A stretch of 64,000 nt of DNA from Gracilaria gracilis (lineage: Eukaryota > Rhodophyta > Florideophyceae > Gracilariales > Gracilariaceae): contig JARGSG010000040.1 in the NCBI GenBank assembly GCA_030374805.1, positions 1-64,000 of the forward strand, written 5' to 3'. Shown piece after piece: positions 1 to 13,545 of the stretch (the stretch's first letter is position 1; every line of letters begins with the position of its first letter). Below the pieces are notes generated by a model. The model searched no databases. It had not been told where the DNA came from and saw only the letters and a list, made by a program, of their open reading frames with translations. Position numbers and translations under genes: made by a program.

Positions 1-3000
1 ACCAGATGGCTCCACGCACAGCGGGTGGGCCACGGCTGGTGACCGCATTCTTTGGCGACAACATGGGGCCGCGGTGTGGCTCGTGAGTTAAAGGGCGACG
101 ACAGTGCCGCTCTTGCGAGGGAGAGTGCTTGGAGTTTGGCGAGCAAGTCAACGAGCACCTTGGTTGCATGTGGCTGTCATGGGCGAGAATGTGCGCACAT
201 GTATGGAATCTTGTGCAAATTTGAAACATTTCAAAACGCCAAAACACTTTGTGGGGGCTCCACTGAGGCCCTTCATCATGCCGTGTGCAGTAATTTGTGG
301 CGAACCGCATTTCCAAAATTCATAGGTACCACCAGATGGCTCCACGCATAGCCGGTGGGCCACGGCTGTGACCGCGTTCTTCGGCGACAACATTGGAGCC
401 GCGGTGTGGCTCGTGAGTTACAAGGGCGACGAGAGTGCCGCTCTTGCGATGGACAGTGCTTGGAGTTTGGCGAGCAAGTCAACGAGCACCTTGGTTGCAC
501 GGGGCTGTCATGGGCGAGAATGTGCGCACATGTATGGAATCTTGTGCGAATTTGAAACATTTCAAAACGCCAAAACACTTTGTGGGGGCTCCACTGAGGC
601 CCTTCATCATGCCGTGTGCAGTAATTTGTGGCGAACCGCATTTCCAAAATTCATAGGTACCACCAGATGGCTCCACACACAGCGGGTGGGCCACGGCTGT
701 GACCGCGTTCTTTGGCGACAACATGAGAGACGCGATGTGGCTCGTGAGTTACAAGGGCGACGACAGTGCCGCTCTTGCGATGGACAGTGCTTGGAGTTTG
801 GCGAGCAAGTCAACGAGCACCTTGGTTGCATGTGGCTGTCATGGGCGAGAATGTGCGCACATGTATGGAATCTTGTGCGAATTTGAAACATTTCAAAACG
901 CCAAAACACTTTGTGGGGGCTCCACTGAGGCCCTTCATCATGCCGTGTGCAGTAATTTGTGGCGAACCGCATTTCCAAAATTCATAGGTACCACCAGATG
1001 GCTCCACGCACAGCGGGTGGGCCACGGCTGTGACCGCATTCTTTGGCGACAACATGGGAGCCGCGGTGTGGCTCGTGAGTTAAAAAGGGCGACGACAGTG
1101 CCGCTCTTGCGAGGGAGAGTGCTTGGAGTTTGGCGAGGCAAGGTCAACGAGCACCTTGGTTGCATGTGGCTGTCATGGGCGAGAATGTGCGCACATGTAT
1201 GGAATCTTGTGCAAATTTGAAACATTTCAAAACGCCAAAACACTTTGTGGGGGCTCCACTGAGGCCCTTCATCATGCAGTGTGCAGTAATTTGTGGCGAA
1301 CCGCATTTCCAAAATTATTAGGTACCACCAGATGGATCCACGCACAACGGGTGGGGCCACGGCTTTGACCGCATTCTTTGGCGACAACATGAGAGACGCG
1401 ATGTGGCTCGTGAGTTACAAGGGCGGACGACAGTGCCGCTCTTGCGATGGACAGTGCTTGGAGTTTGGCGAGCAAGTCAAACGAGCACCTTGGTTGCATG
1501 TGGCTGTCATGGGCGAGAATGTGCGCACATGTATGGAATCTTGTGCGAATTTGAAACATTTCAAAACGCCAAAACACTTTGTGGGGGCTCCACTGAGGCC
1601 CTTCATCATGCCTTGTGCAGTAAATTTGTGGCGAACCGCATTTCCAAAATTCATAGGTACCACCAGATGGCTCCACGCACAGCGGGTGGGCCACGGCTGT
1701 GACCGCGTTCTTTGGCGACAACATGGGAGCCGCGGTGTGGCTCGTGAGTTAGAAGGGCGACGAAAGTGCCGCTCTTGCGATGGACAGTGCTTGGAGTTTG
1801 GCGAGCAAGTCAACGAGCACCTTGGTTGCATGTGGCTGTCATGGGCGAGAATGTGCGCACATGTATGGAATCTTGTGCGAATTTGAAACATTTCAAAACG
1901 CCAAAACACTTTGTGGGGGCTCCACTGAGGCCCTTCATCATGCCGTGTGCAGTAATTTGTGGCGAACCGCATTTCCAAAATTCATAGGTACCACCAGATG
2001 GCTCCACGCACAGCGGGTGGGCCACGGCTGTGACCGCATTCTTTGGCGACAACATGGGAGCCGCGGTGTGGCTCGTGAGTTAAAAGGGCGACGACAGTGC
2101 CGCTCTTGCGAGGGAGAGTGCTTGGAGTTTGGCGAGCAAGTCAACGAGCACCTTGGTTGCATGTGGCTGTCATGGGCGAGAATGTGCGCACATGTATGGA
2201 ATCTTGTGCAAATTTGAAACATTTCAAAACGCCAAAACACTTTGTGGGGGCTCCACTGAGGCCCTTCATCATGCCGTGTGCAGTAATTTGTGGCGAACCG
2301 CATTTCCAAAATTATTAGGTACCACCAGATGGATCCACGCACAACGGGTGGGCCACGGCTGTGACCGCATTCTTTGGCGACAACATGAGAGACGCGATGT
2401 GGCTCGTGAGTTACAAGGGCGACGACAGTGCCGCTCTTGCGATGGACAGTGCTTGGAGTTTGGCGAGCAAGTCAACGAGCACCTTGGTTGCATGTGGCTG
2501 TCATGGGCGAGAATGTGCGCACATGTATGGAATCTTGTGCGAATTTGAAACATTTCAAAACGCCAAAACACTTTGTGGGGGCTCCACTGAGGCCCTTCAT
2601 CATGCCGTGTGCAGTAATTTGTGGCGAACCGCATTTCCAAAATTCATAGGTACCACCAGATGGCTCCACGCACAGCGGGTGGGCCACGGCTGTGACCGCG
2701 TTCTTTGGCGACAACATGAGAGACGCGATGTGGCTCGTGAGTTAAAAGGGCGACGACAGTGCCGCTCTTGCGATGGACAGTGCTTGGAGTTTGGCGAGCA
2801 AGTCAACGAGCACCTTGGTTGCATGTGGCTGTCATGGGCGAGAATGTGCGCACATGTATGGAATCTTGTGCGAATTTGAAACATTTCAAAACGCCAAAAC
2901 ACTTTGTGGGGGCTCCACTGAGGCCCTTCATCATGCCGTGTGTAGTAATTTGTGGCGAACCGCATTTCCAAAATTCATAGGTACCACCAGATGGCTCCAC

Positions 3001-6000
3001 GCACAGCGGGTGGGCCACGGCTGTGACCGCGTTCTTTGGCGACAACATGGGAGCCGCGGTGTGGCTCGTGAGTTACAAGGGCGACGAGAGTGCCGCTCTT
3101 GCGATGGACAGTGCTTGGAGTTTGGCGAGCAAGTCAACGAGCACCTTGGTTGCACGTGGCTGTCATGGGCGAGAATGTGCGCACATGTATGGAATCTTGT
3201 GCGAATTTGAAACATTTCAAAACGCCAAAACACTTTGTGGGGGCTCCATTGAGGCCCTTCATCATGCCGTGTGCAGTAATTTGTGGCGAACCGCATTTCC
3301 AAAATTCATAGGTACCACCAGATGGCTCCACGCACAGCGGGTGGGCCACGGCCGTGACCGCGTTCTTTTGCGACAACATGGGAGCCGCGGTGTGACTCGT
3401 GAGTTACAAGGGCGACGACAGTGCTGCTCTTGCGATGGACAGTGTTTGGAATTTGGCGAGCAAGTCAACGAGCACCTTGGTTGCACGGGGCTGTCATGGG
3501 CGAGAATGTGCGCACATGTATGGAATCTTGTGCGAATTTGAAACATTTCAAAACGCCAAAACACTTTGTGGGGGCTCCACTGAGGCCCTTCATCATGCCG
3601 TGTGCAGTAATTTGTGGCGAACCGCATTTCCAAAATTCATAGGTACCACCAGATGGCTCCACGCACAGCGGGTGGGCCACGGCTGTGACCGCGTTCTTTG
3701 GCGACAACATGAGAGACGCGATGTGGCTCGTGAGTTACAAGGGCGACGACAGTGCCGCTCTTGCGATGGACAGTGCTTGGAGTTTGGCGAGCAAGTCAAC
3801 GAGCACCTTGGTTGCATGTGGCTGTCATGGGCGAGAATGTGCGCACATGTATGGAATCTTGTGCGAATTTGAAACATTTCAAAACGCCAAAACACTTTGT
3901 GGGGGCTCCACTGAGGCCCTTCATCATGCCGTGTGCAGTAATTTGTGGCGAACCGCATTTCCAAAATTCATAGGTACCACCAGATGGCTCCACGCACAGC
4001 GGGTGGGCCACGGCTGTGACCGCATTCTTTGGCGACAACATGGGAGCCGCGGTGTGGCTCGTGAGTTAAAAGGGCGACGACAGTGCCGCTCTTGCGAGGG
4101 AGAGTGCTTGGAGTTTGGCGAGCAAGTCAACGAGCACCTTGGTTGCATGTGGCTGTCATGGGCGAGAATGTGCGCACATGTATGGAATCTTGTGCAAATT
4201 TGAAACATTTCAAAACGCCAAAACACTTTGTGGGGGCTCCACTGAGGCCCTTCATCATGCCGTGTGCAGTAATTTGTGGCGAACCGCATTTCCAAAATTA
4301 TTAGGTACCACCAGATGGATCCACGCACAACGGGTGGGCCACGGCTTTGACCGCATTCTTTGGCGACAACATGAGAGACGCGATGTGGCTCGTGAGTTAC
4401 AAGGGCGACGACAGTGCCGCTCTTGCGATGGACAGTGCTTGGAGTTTGGCGAGCAAGTCAACGAGCACCTTGGTTGCATGTGGCTGTCATGGGCGAGAAT
4501 GTGCGCACATGTATGGAATCTTGTGCGAATTTGAAACATTTCAAAACGCCAAAACACTTTGTGGGGGCTCCACTGAGGCCCTTCATCATGCCTTGTGCAG
4601 TAATTTGTGGCGAACCGCATTTCCAAAATTCATAGGTACCACCAGATGGCTCCACGCACAGCGGGTGGGCCACGGCTGTGACCGCGTTCTTTGGCGACAA
4701 CATGGGAACCGCGGTGTGGCTCGTGAGTTAGAAGGGCGACGAAAGTGCCGCTCTTGCGATGGACAGTGCTTGGAGTTTGGCGAGCAAGTCAACGAGCACC
4801 TTGGTTGCATGTGGCTGTCATGGGCGAGAATGTGCGCACATGTATGGAATCTTGTGCGAATTTGAAACATTTCAAAACGCCAAAACACTTTGTGGGGGCT
4901 CCACTGAGGCCCTTCATCATGCCGTGTGCAGTAATTTGTGGCGAACCGCATTTCCAAAATTCATAGGTACCACCAGATGGCTCCACGCACAGCGGGTGGG
5001 CCACGGCTGTGACCGCATTCTTTGGCGACAACATGGGAGCCGCGGTGTGGCTCGTGAGTTAAAAGGGCGACGACAGTGCCGCTCTTGCGAGGGAGAGTGC
5101 TTGGAGTTTGGCGAGCAAGTCAACGAGCACCTTGGTTGCATGTGGCTGTCATGGGCGAGAATGTGCGCACATGTATGGAATCTTGTGCAAATTTGAAACA
5201 TTTCAAAACGCCAAAACACTTTGTGGGGGCTCCACTGAGGCCCTTCATCATGCCGTGTGCAGTAATTTGTGGCGAACCGCATTTCCAAAATTATTAGGTA
5301 CCACCAGATGGATCCACGCACAACGGGTGGGCCACGGCTGTGACCGCATTCTTTGGCGACAACATGAGAGACGCGATGTGGCTCGTGAGTTACAAGGGCG
5401 ACGACAGTGCCGCTCTTGCGATGGACAGTGCTTGGAGTTTGGCGAGCAAGTCAACGAGCACCTTGGTTGCATGTGGCTGTCATGGGCGAGAATGTGCGCA
5501 CATGTATGGAATCTTGTGCGAATTTGAAACATTTCAAAACGCCAAAACACTTTGTGGGGGCTCCACTGAGGCCCTTCATCATGCCGTGTGCAGTAATTTG
5601 TGGCGAACCGCATTTCCAAAATTCATAGGTACCACCAGATGGCTCCACGCACAGCGGGTGGGCCACGGCTGTGACCGCGTTCTTTGGCGACAACATGAGA
5701 GACGCGATGTGGCTCGTGAGTTAAAAGGGCGACGACAGTGCCGCTCTTGCGATGGACAGTGCTTGGAGTTTGGCGAGCAAGTCAACGAGCACCTTGGTTG
5801 CATGTGGCTGTCATGGGCGAGAATGTGCGCACATGTATGGAATCTTGTGCGAATTTGAAACATTTCAAAACGCCAAAACACTTTGTGGGGGCTCCACTGA
5901 GGCCCTTCATCATGCCGTGTGCAGTAATTTGTGGCGAACCGCATTTCCAAAATTCATAGGTACCACCAGATGGCTCCACGCACAGCGGGTGGGCCACGGC

Positions 6001-7848
6001 TGTGACCGCATTCTTTGGCGACAACATGGGAGCCGCGGTGTGGCTCGTGAGTTAAAAGGGCGACGACAGTGCCGCTCTTGCGAGGGAGAGTGCTTGGAGT
6101 TTGGCGAGCAAGTCAACGAGCACCTTGGTTGCATGTGGCTGTCATGGGCGAGAATGTGCGCACATGTATGGAATCTTGTGCAAATTTGAAACATTTCAAA
6201 ACGCCAAAACACTTTGTGGGGGCTCCACTGAGGCCCTTCATCATGCCGTGTGCAGTAATTTGTGGCGAACCGCATTTCCAAAATTATTAGGTACCACCAG
6301 ATGGATCCACGCACAACGGGTGGGCCACGGCTGTGACCGCATTCTTTGGCGACAACATGAGAGACGCGATGTGGCTCGTGAGTTACAAGGGCGACGACAG
6401 TGCCGCTCTTGCGATGGACAGTGCTTGGAGTTTGGCGAGCAAGTCAACGAGCACCTTGGTTGCATGTGGCTGTCATGGGCGAGAATGTGCGCACATGTAT
6501 GGAATCTTGTGCGAATTTGAAACATTTCAAAACGCCAAAACACTTTGTGGGGGCTCCACTGAGGCCCTTCATCATGCCGTGTGCAGTAATTTGTGGCGAA
6601 CCGCATTTCCAAAATTCATAGGTACCACCAGATGGCTCCACGCACAGCGGGTGGGCCACGGCTGTGACCGCATTCTTTGGCGACAACATGGGAGCCGCGG
6701 TGTGGCTCGTGAGTTTCAAGGGCGACGAAAGTGCTGCTCTTGCGATGGACAGTGCTTGGAGTTTGGCGAGCAAGTCAACGAGCACCTTGGTTGCATGTGG
6801 CTGTCATGGGCGAGAATGTGCGCACATGTATGGAATCTTGTGCGAATTTGAAACATTTCAAAACGCCAAAACACTTTGTGGGGGCTCCACTGAGGCCCTT
6901 CATCATGCCGTGTGCAGTAATTTGTGGCGAACCGCATTTCCAAAATTCATAGGTACCACCAGATGGCTCCACGCACAGCGGGTGGGCCACGGCTGTGACC
7001 GCATTCATTGGCGACAACATGGGAGCCGCGGTGTGGCTCGTGAGTTTCAAGGGCGACGAAAGTGCTGCTCTTGCGATGGACAGTGCTTGGAGTTTGGCAA
7101 GCAAGTCAACGAGCACCTTGGTTGCACGTGGCTGTCATGGGCGAGAATGTGCGCACATGTATGGAATCTTGTGCAAATTTCAACCATTTCAAAACACCAA
7201 AACACTTTGTGGGGGCTCCACTGAGGCCTTTCATCATGCCGTGTGCAGTAATTTGTGGCGAACCGCATTTCCAAAATTCATAGGTACCACCAGATGGCTC
7301 CACGCACAGCGGGTGGGCCACGGCTGTGACCGCGTTCTTTGGCGACAACATGGGAGCCGCGGTGTGGCTCGTGAGTTACAAGGGCGACGACAGTGCTGCT
7401 CTTGCGATGGACAGTGCTTGGAGTTTGGCGAGCAAGTCAACGAGCACCTTGGTTGCACGTGGCTGTCATGGGCGAGAATGTGCGCACATGTATGGAATCT
7501 TGTGCTAATTTCAACCATTTCAAAACACCAAAACACTTTGTGGGAGCTCCACTGAGGCCCTTCATCATGCCATTTGCAGTAATTTGTGGCGAACCGCATT
7601 TCCAAAATTCATAGATACCACCAGATGGCTCCACGCACAGCGGGTGGGCCACGGCTGTGACCGCGTTCTTCGGCGACAACATGGGAGCCGCGGTGTGGCT
7701 CGTGAGTTACAAGGGCGACGACAGTGCTGCTCTTGCGATGGACAGTGCTTGGAGTTTGGCGAGCAAGTCAACGAGCACCTTGGTTGCACGTGGCTGTCAT
7801 GGGCGAGAATGTGCGCACATGTATGGAATCTTGAGCGAATTTCAAACA
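1..7848. repeat. 331-bp tandem satellite with three-monomer higher-order repeat
   Basis: Head-to-tail copies of a 331-bp monomer fill the first 7.85 kb, about 23.7 copies counted from the recurring position of one motif every 331 bases. Monomers are very similar, but diagnostic variants recur every third copy. For example ATTATTAGGTACC lies near 1314, 2311, 4297, 5290 and 6283, so part of the array is a 993-bp higher-order repeat. Each monomer holds a dyad, TTTGAAACATTTCAAA. The last three or four copies (after about 7040) are more diverged, as expected at an array edge, and the array stops inside a monomer near 7848. The many open frames in it are by-products: 331 is not a multiple of 3, so the frame rotates from copy to copy. 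The array continues past the left end of the window. A centromeric or subtelomeric satellite is likely. Confidence 0.97.
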
Positions 7849-8052
7849 TCGATCGAGTTATGGAACGAAAGCGTTTACTCACCGCATGTATTTGGGTTCA
7901 CACAATGTTTCAGGTTTCACTCTTTCCCCGGCAGGTGTTTCAAATGCGGGTTTTCTACATCGTGCACCAAAACCATGAGAACACCAGGCGCAGCCCATTC
8001 TAGAGTACGAAGCGGGATTTAGAAGCCCCGGAGAAGAGTCAATCGACGAACT

Positions 8053-9700
8053 ATGGTCACAGTAGGCCGAACAGAGAACCATGTGGAGAATTCGAGCCAG
8101 GCGGGACCTGCACCTCTGCCACGACTGCAACAACTTCCCCCTCACGTTTTTCAATCTACTACACCGAGGCAATCAAATGTTGGAGCACAGGAAGCCCCGC
8201 CATGCGAAGGACCCCCGCTTTCACGGGCTTCAGAACCCACTTCTGTGCCAAGAAGCCCGAGGGTTGACAATGCAAGACCTCCTAAACTCCAATGCACGCC
8301 GCCTCGGAAAGCATTGTCTGAGGGCATAAACAAAATGGTTTCGGAATCAAAGCGTGTATTTGAAGCTTTGTCGGGAGGACTGAAAATGGTATGCGATACT
8401 ATTTCGACCTCAACCAATGAGGTGTGCAATACGTTGAATGCCTTCCGAACAGAAGTACAGAGAAGCACAGAAGAGATTGTGAAGGAGCTCAGAAGTAGTA
8501 GAGAGAAAATGGCTATGGCAATAACCAACAAAGAAGCTTCGGGAGACGCAATAGATGACAATCAAATGATGATAGAGCTACGATTTTCTTACAATGTTTG
8601 GAAACCACTCAGTGACTAACATCTTCTCATGGGCATTTGATATATCGTAAAAAGCCAATTTGCTTCATGTAAGTTTATCATATATTTGCGTTGCGATGTG
8701 CTGTAGAGTACTAACTATCTTAACAGGAATATTGTCGCTTCATGTGCTGTCAGGAGTTTTTACGTCTAGATAGAGGGGAACACTTGTTTAATATTTCAAT
8801 GGATCTTGGGAACCCTTCTTCTACAGTCAATGATAAGGAATGTTCATGGATATGGGAGGGAGCAGGCTTCTTTTGCAACGGAGAGAACATAGAAGAATTT
8901 CTAAATAAGAACATAACGCTTGCTAAGCGGAAAGGAGAGACTGTGACTACAATCTCTGCATATGCATCTCGTGCGCAGAGTCGGGCTTATGAAAGCATAC
9001 GAAAGTTAATGGTGGGTTCTCCATATTTTTAATTGCCTTGCCTGCTCTTTCTAACCTTTTCACAGTTTTCGTCTTTCTGTAACGCGACGCCGGTACATTG
9101 CCCACTGAACGCGAGATCTAAAGCTTCAGCACAGTTGAAGAGGGAGTTCTAGCTAAAACTTCTTCAAACAGGTGAGCATAGAATGAAGAAGGAATTTAAA
9201 TACGCTTGGGGATCTGCCTGCGTATCAGGTGTGACAGAGGCCATCGCAACTGGTAAATCAGCTAAAAACAATCTTAAGGATCATGCTATTTATGGAAGTT
9301 TGGAAGAAATACCTGCTGAAATACTCGAGGTAGATCCGGTCCAAATGAACATCTATAGTTTGGGATTTGTATCGGTTAAGGTTTGTTAAGTAACATATTA
9401 TTTTTGAGGCGACCTTTGAGTTCTAACAAACACATGTATATATTCTAACGATCACAGGTATCAAGTGCTATACAAAAGGTTTGTGGTGTCAAATATGAGG
9501 GAATGAATAGATCACATGCGCCAGTATGGGCGAAAGAAGTACTGGAGCTCAACGAGCTTATAAGTGAAGGGCGAACTAGTACAGAAAATGTATTGGAAGA
9601 ACCGGGGAATTTATTTCCTAGCATTTTGGGTTTGGTTAATGTGTGCAGCGTACTAAGTGTTACCGAAAAGGCAAACCTAGCCTCACTGCGAATGATATGA
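8053..9700 (+). CDS. Unknown spliced gene next to the satellite
   Basis: I do not recognise this protein. The first block (8053-8619) is a Pro/Ser-rich N-terminus followed by an amphipathic, probably coiled-coil stretch. A second block begins after a TTAACAG acceptor at 8726 with EYCRFMCCQEF and ends at a GTGGGT donor at 9012. A third (9183-9380) ends at GTTTGT, and the last (9459-9700) follows a CACAG acceptor and ends in a TGA. Codon texture is coding-like and the intron borders are canonical. The joins around 8619-8670 and 9066-9183 do not close cleanly in one frame, so the exon map is tentative, or the gene carries small lesions. It begins about 200 bp beyond the satellite edge and could be a cargo or transposon-borne gene, but nothing shows that. 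Confidence 0.45.
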
Positions 9701-10022
9701 AAGAGGATTTGAAACGGTTGTCAAGTGTTTTACGAAGCTTCGAATCTGTCAAAAAATGCATCGGTTGAAATAGTGATTGCGTGAAGTCGTATCTGTTGTG
9801 CGAAAGTGAAAGGAACTATAAGAGTTTTACCTTTTTTATAAAGCATTTTTGTTTATCTTCAAGGTACAAATATGTACTATTCAACCAGGTTAACGTTGTG
9901 GTGTTTTGTGCATATTGAAGATGGTTAGTTTTGCAAAAGTTGTATTGTAGGTTCACAGTGTAAACTACTCATGAATGAAAATTGAAGCTGCTATCGTGTC
10001 CATAGAATGAAATAGAGGCTTA

Positions 10023-10058
10023 GGGTCGTTCCAATACTTTTTTTTATTATATGGAAAC
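10023..10058 (+). repeat. Left terminal inverted repeat of the first Harbinger element
   Basis: Begins GGGTCGTTCCAATAC, then T8A. The TTA target duplication is immediately outside at 10020-10022. Confidence 0.93.
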
Positions 10059-10658
10059 ATGATATGGCTGTTTTGAAAGCCAGCCATATGCTATTAGGCA
10101 TTCCAATAACGTGCCCATAAAATAGCATATGGCGTCGAAAAGTGACAGCAATAAAGCCAACGGTTGCGGACACCGGCATCTCCGTCATCATCTCGCGCCG
10201 ACTCTTCTTCTCTCCTTTCACAATCAAGGTCTGACATGAGTCGCTCGCGTGTTGGTAAACAGAGCCGTGCCGTATATTGCGGTCTCTCTCGCCCCTTTCA
10301 AGCCTCCCTCAGTGCTTGGACTACGCCAGCCTACGTGTTTCGTGGTCACAGAACCGAAAGTAGCTGTTTTTCAACAAAGACAAACATACTTGTAGCCCTA
10401 TATTCACGACTACGGTTGAATAACTCTATGCCGTGGCGCATGCAACATAGATCAACGTAATCAAAACACCGCTCAGACAATACATACGGCTGCCCCGCGG
10501 CACAGTCCTACATGGAAGATTTATATTCCTTCAACGTACTACATCAAACCAACTACTTTAGAGTAACACATACAATTCTACAGTCCATAAAAGCACAACC
10601 GAAGACCGGTAGTTTAAGTACAGAACTTTTGCCCTCTTGCTAGAGAGGTAGAAGAACA

Positions 10659-11879
10659 ATGGAACGAAGAACCAAAATTGCAGTGTCTGTCTCAGCTGTC
10701 ATATCGAAGAAGAAGAAAGCAAAGTTATGCGTTGTTGCCTCCGCTGCTCTTGCAGTCATTGAAGCGAATGCGTCAGGGTATGGACGCGGGGATCGTACAG
10801 TTCAACGGGGACAGTTTCAAGTCTCACGAATAGTAGCAGGGACTCCTTCGCGACTCTTTAAGCGAATTTACAGAATGTCGCACACTTCCTTCATGCACCT
10901 TGCCGAAAAACTTGCTCTATATAGAAACTGCAAGTTTAGGAAGAGTTCTCCATTGCTGACACTATCTGTGACCATAAGATGGCTAGCTGGTGGTTCCTAC
11001 TTAGACATTGGCATGGCCCATCTGCTCCCATCTTCTACCACTTACTACTATATAGAAGACACCATTGTGATCCTGAATAGAATTCTGGACTTATCCTTTC
11101 CCTACCAGGATGAAGAATTGCTTAACAGGGTTGAAAAGGGCTTTTCAAGAAGGGAAGAGAGTGCTATTAATATGTGTTGTGGGGCACTAGATGTCATTGC
11201 CATCAAGATTAGAGAGCCTGCAGCGACAGAGGTCGCCAATCCCTCCACATATTACAATCGAAAAGGGTTCTTTGCCCTCAATCTGCAAGCAATGCATGAT
11301 TCGGAATACCGCTTCACTTTTATATCGTGCATGTCGCCGGGGTCAACTCACGATAGCACAGCTTTTGCCATGAGCAGTTTGGCAACGCTCCTTGATGGAG
11401 GGGGAAACAGCCTTGTAGCAGGGTATTGGATAGCCGCTGACGATGCCTACACTTGCACGAATAGAATCCTAACCCCATGGCCGGGGAGATCGTTGAGCAC
11501 AGCCAAGAGCTGTTTCAATTATTGGCACTCTTCCGCAAGATCTTTTATCTAGCAAAGTTTCGGGATGCTTGTAGCTAGATGGGGGGTATTCTGGAGGCCG
11601 GTTCGCTGCTCTATTGAGAAAAATGCTACAGTTGTCTCAGCCTGCTGCAAGATTCATAACTTCATAATCGACAACGATAGCTCACCCGAAGTTCCGCCAC
11701 CTTCTGAGGCAGACAGCGCCCACCACAGTGAACAGGCCGACCAATCACTTCATCTCCAAGATGAATGTGACTTGAACGACGCGTTGCATCACAGACGCCG
11801 AGATTTGGAGGCATCGCAGCTACGCATTGACTTCACACAAGAAATCGAAGCCAGCGCTCGCCGTGGGCCATATGTCTGA
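10659..11879 (+). pseudogene. Harbinger DDE transposase with in-frame stop
   Basis: This is a nuclease-fold transposase of the DDE_Tnp_4 (PIF/Harbinger) family, the enzyme that would cut and move the element. The first catalytic Asp is in GALDVIAIKI and the second in IAADDAYT. The third block reads SSARSFI, then TAG, then QSFGMLVARWGVF. In this family that position is the catalytic Glu just before the FG motif, so a GAG-to-TAG change is the simplest reading. The frame continues after the stop to 11879 with the normal C-terminal CCKIHNF block. The N-terminus carries a Lys-rich stretch (residues about 19-24). Length (about 406 codons) suits the family. It is probably inactive as written unless the stop is read through. 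Confidence 0.9.
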
Positions 11880-11965
11880 AATGATGCAACATGCACTCGT
11901 AGTATCTGATAGGCAATCACGGTCTGTAGTATTCAAGAGTTCCAATAACAGATTATAAAGCAATT

Positions 11966-13372
11966 CTATTGTCCTTCCCCCTCGCTATCGTCCTTTTCAC
12001 CCATGCTTGACATAGCCTTATCAATCAGCTGCCTGGTACAGGCTAAACGGCGCTCCATGAGAGTCAGAGTAACATTGCCAGCCCCTGTTTGTGTCGCAGG
12101 CTCCCGAGTCCGAATAACATCGATGCTGTTCATAATTTTACCCTCCAGTTCCATCAAAGAAGAAACAGTAGACGCAACCTTTGTAGCCCGTTCTAGTTCT
12201 AATATCCCGGCGTCTGCTGATACTGCGGACGATTTATCCTGAATAACGATAGGCTGTGGCGATGTGCTACTCTCTGCCATTTTGTTCAAAGCAGCAGCGA
12301 CAGACTCAATTTCTTCCTGTCTACGTCTCTTCCGTATAGACGTCTGCACCGGTGGAATGGAAGCACGACAAGTGTCAATATCATCTATGCCCGCTTCTAC
12401 TTGTGCACTTGACGGCATAATTCGCACAACTGCATCCAAGCTCGGATGCTTATGGAAAACGCAGTGAATGTAAGCAAGACTGTCGTCGCCACTCGTGAAG
12501 TTCGGGAAGGTATCCGGGTCACCCTGTCCCGACCGATTGTAATTTTCGCATGCAATTGTGTAGGACGACCGCAACTTACCCCATCTTTGTTTCAACGTCG
12601 TCTCGTTTCGCACGTGCGGATGATCAAGAGGATTGAATTCAATAAGTACATCCTCGGTTACACCACAAACGGCGTCAGGAATGTCAGGCTTGAAGCTGTG
12701 ATCGTTGAACAACTCCAAGAACTCGCGAGAGAAAGGGTCGTGGCGCCCAGCATCTAGCTCTGAACGCGATTCAATTCGTTGGTACATTCTGGAAACAATA
12801 GTAGAATGTCTTGCATCCGCAATGACATGGCACAACCATGCCGTTTCATGCTTCGTCCAATTTGGAGCGCGAGATCGTTCTACCCCAGTGGCAGCGGCGG
12901 ATGTGTTGGGGTCTACACACTTGTGCTGTTCCCACAGCTTCGCGAGGTCCAATATGTCCTTGGCACTGCAGATGTTAGCCTGTTGTTGTCTGTTGGTCAG
13001 TACAGATTTCGAACCGGATCCGGAAAGCCCAATTCGACGCAGCGCGGCGGAGAGTATGTGTTGTGTTATTCGAATTGGAGGGGAAAAGACAGGGGTGGCT
13101 GTGTCCGGTATTTGAATGGTTGAATTTGCGGTATTTGATTGTGTGACGGTGTGTTGTGACGCGGAGGATGATAGTGATCGTTGCGCGCTTGCTAATGGGA
13201 GCAAACGGTTTTGGGCAGGATTGGTAGCGAAAAAAGGAGGAAGTTCTCCAGAGGACGTCATTGATTGTTGCAGAGTGACTGTCGGAAGAGGAGTAGCGTG
13301 CACGGGAGTGGAAGATGGAGACAGGCGGTTTCGCCTAGATGGAGATCCGCCATCAATATTGGCGTTCTGCAT
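11966..13372 (-). CDS. Myb/SANT-like DNA-binding partner of the Harbinger transposase
   Basis: A 468-residue protein starting at ATG 13372; the frame is open further upstream but has no ATG. PIF/Harbinger transposons carry a second gene with a Myb/SANT-like trihelix domain that helps the transposase bind the element ends and enter the nucleus. The domain here starts around NWTKHETAWLCHVI and includes TLKQRWGKLRSSY, the last helix with its conserved Trp. Before it is a Ser/Thr/Pro-rich region, and after it a basic RKRRRQEE patch that could be a nuclear signal and a helical C-terminus. It is uninterrupted, unlike the transposase that faces it. Confidence 0.82.
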   Translation of the reverse strand: MQNANIDGGSPSRRNRLSPSSTPVHATPLPTVTLQQSMTSSGELPPFFATNPAQNRLLPLASAQRSLSSSASQHTVTQSNTANSTIQIPDTATPVFSPPIRITQHILSAALRRIGLSGSGSKSVLTNRQQQANICSAKDILDLAKLWEQHKCVDPNTSAAATGVERSRAPNWTKHETAWLCHVIADARHSTIVSRMYQRIESRSELDAGRHDPFSREFLELFNDHSFKPDIPDAVCGVTEDVLIEFNPLDHPHVRNETTLKQRWGKLRSSYTIACENYNRSGQGDPDTFPNFTSGDDSLAYIHCVFHKHPSLDAVVRIMPSSAQVEAGIDDIDTCRASIPPVQTSIRKRRRQEEIESVAAALNKMAESSTSPQPIVIQDKSSAVSADAGILELERATKVASTVSSLMELEGKIMNSIDVIRTREPATQTGAGNVTLTLMERRLACTRQLIDKAMSSMGEKDDSEGEGQ

Positions 13373-13545
13373 GTCCCGATTTGATGTTGTATGGCAGGCG
13401 GGTGGTGTCGAAGAATGGAGATACAGCAAGCCATACACTATGGGACTTGCAGAGGGGTAGTCTGCAAGTCACACAATGTTGCAACGGTTTGTTTTAGATA
13501 TGGCCACTCATGTGTTGCCACGTCAAGAAAACATTTTCATATACT

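Noticed and set aside
1-7848. Dozens of 73-197-residue open frames on both strands
   Set aside because: They repeat with the 331-bp satellite period, exist in several frames at once and match no family; they are by-products of a repeat with few stops.
1-7848. CRISPR-like array
   Set aside because: There are no short repeats with unique spacers; the whole 331-bp unit is conserved.
8053-9700. Assignment of the satellite-edge gene to a transposon family
   Set aside because: No catalytic triad, zinc finger or terminal repeats could be seen.
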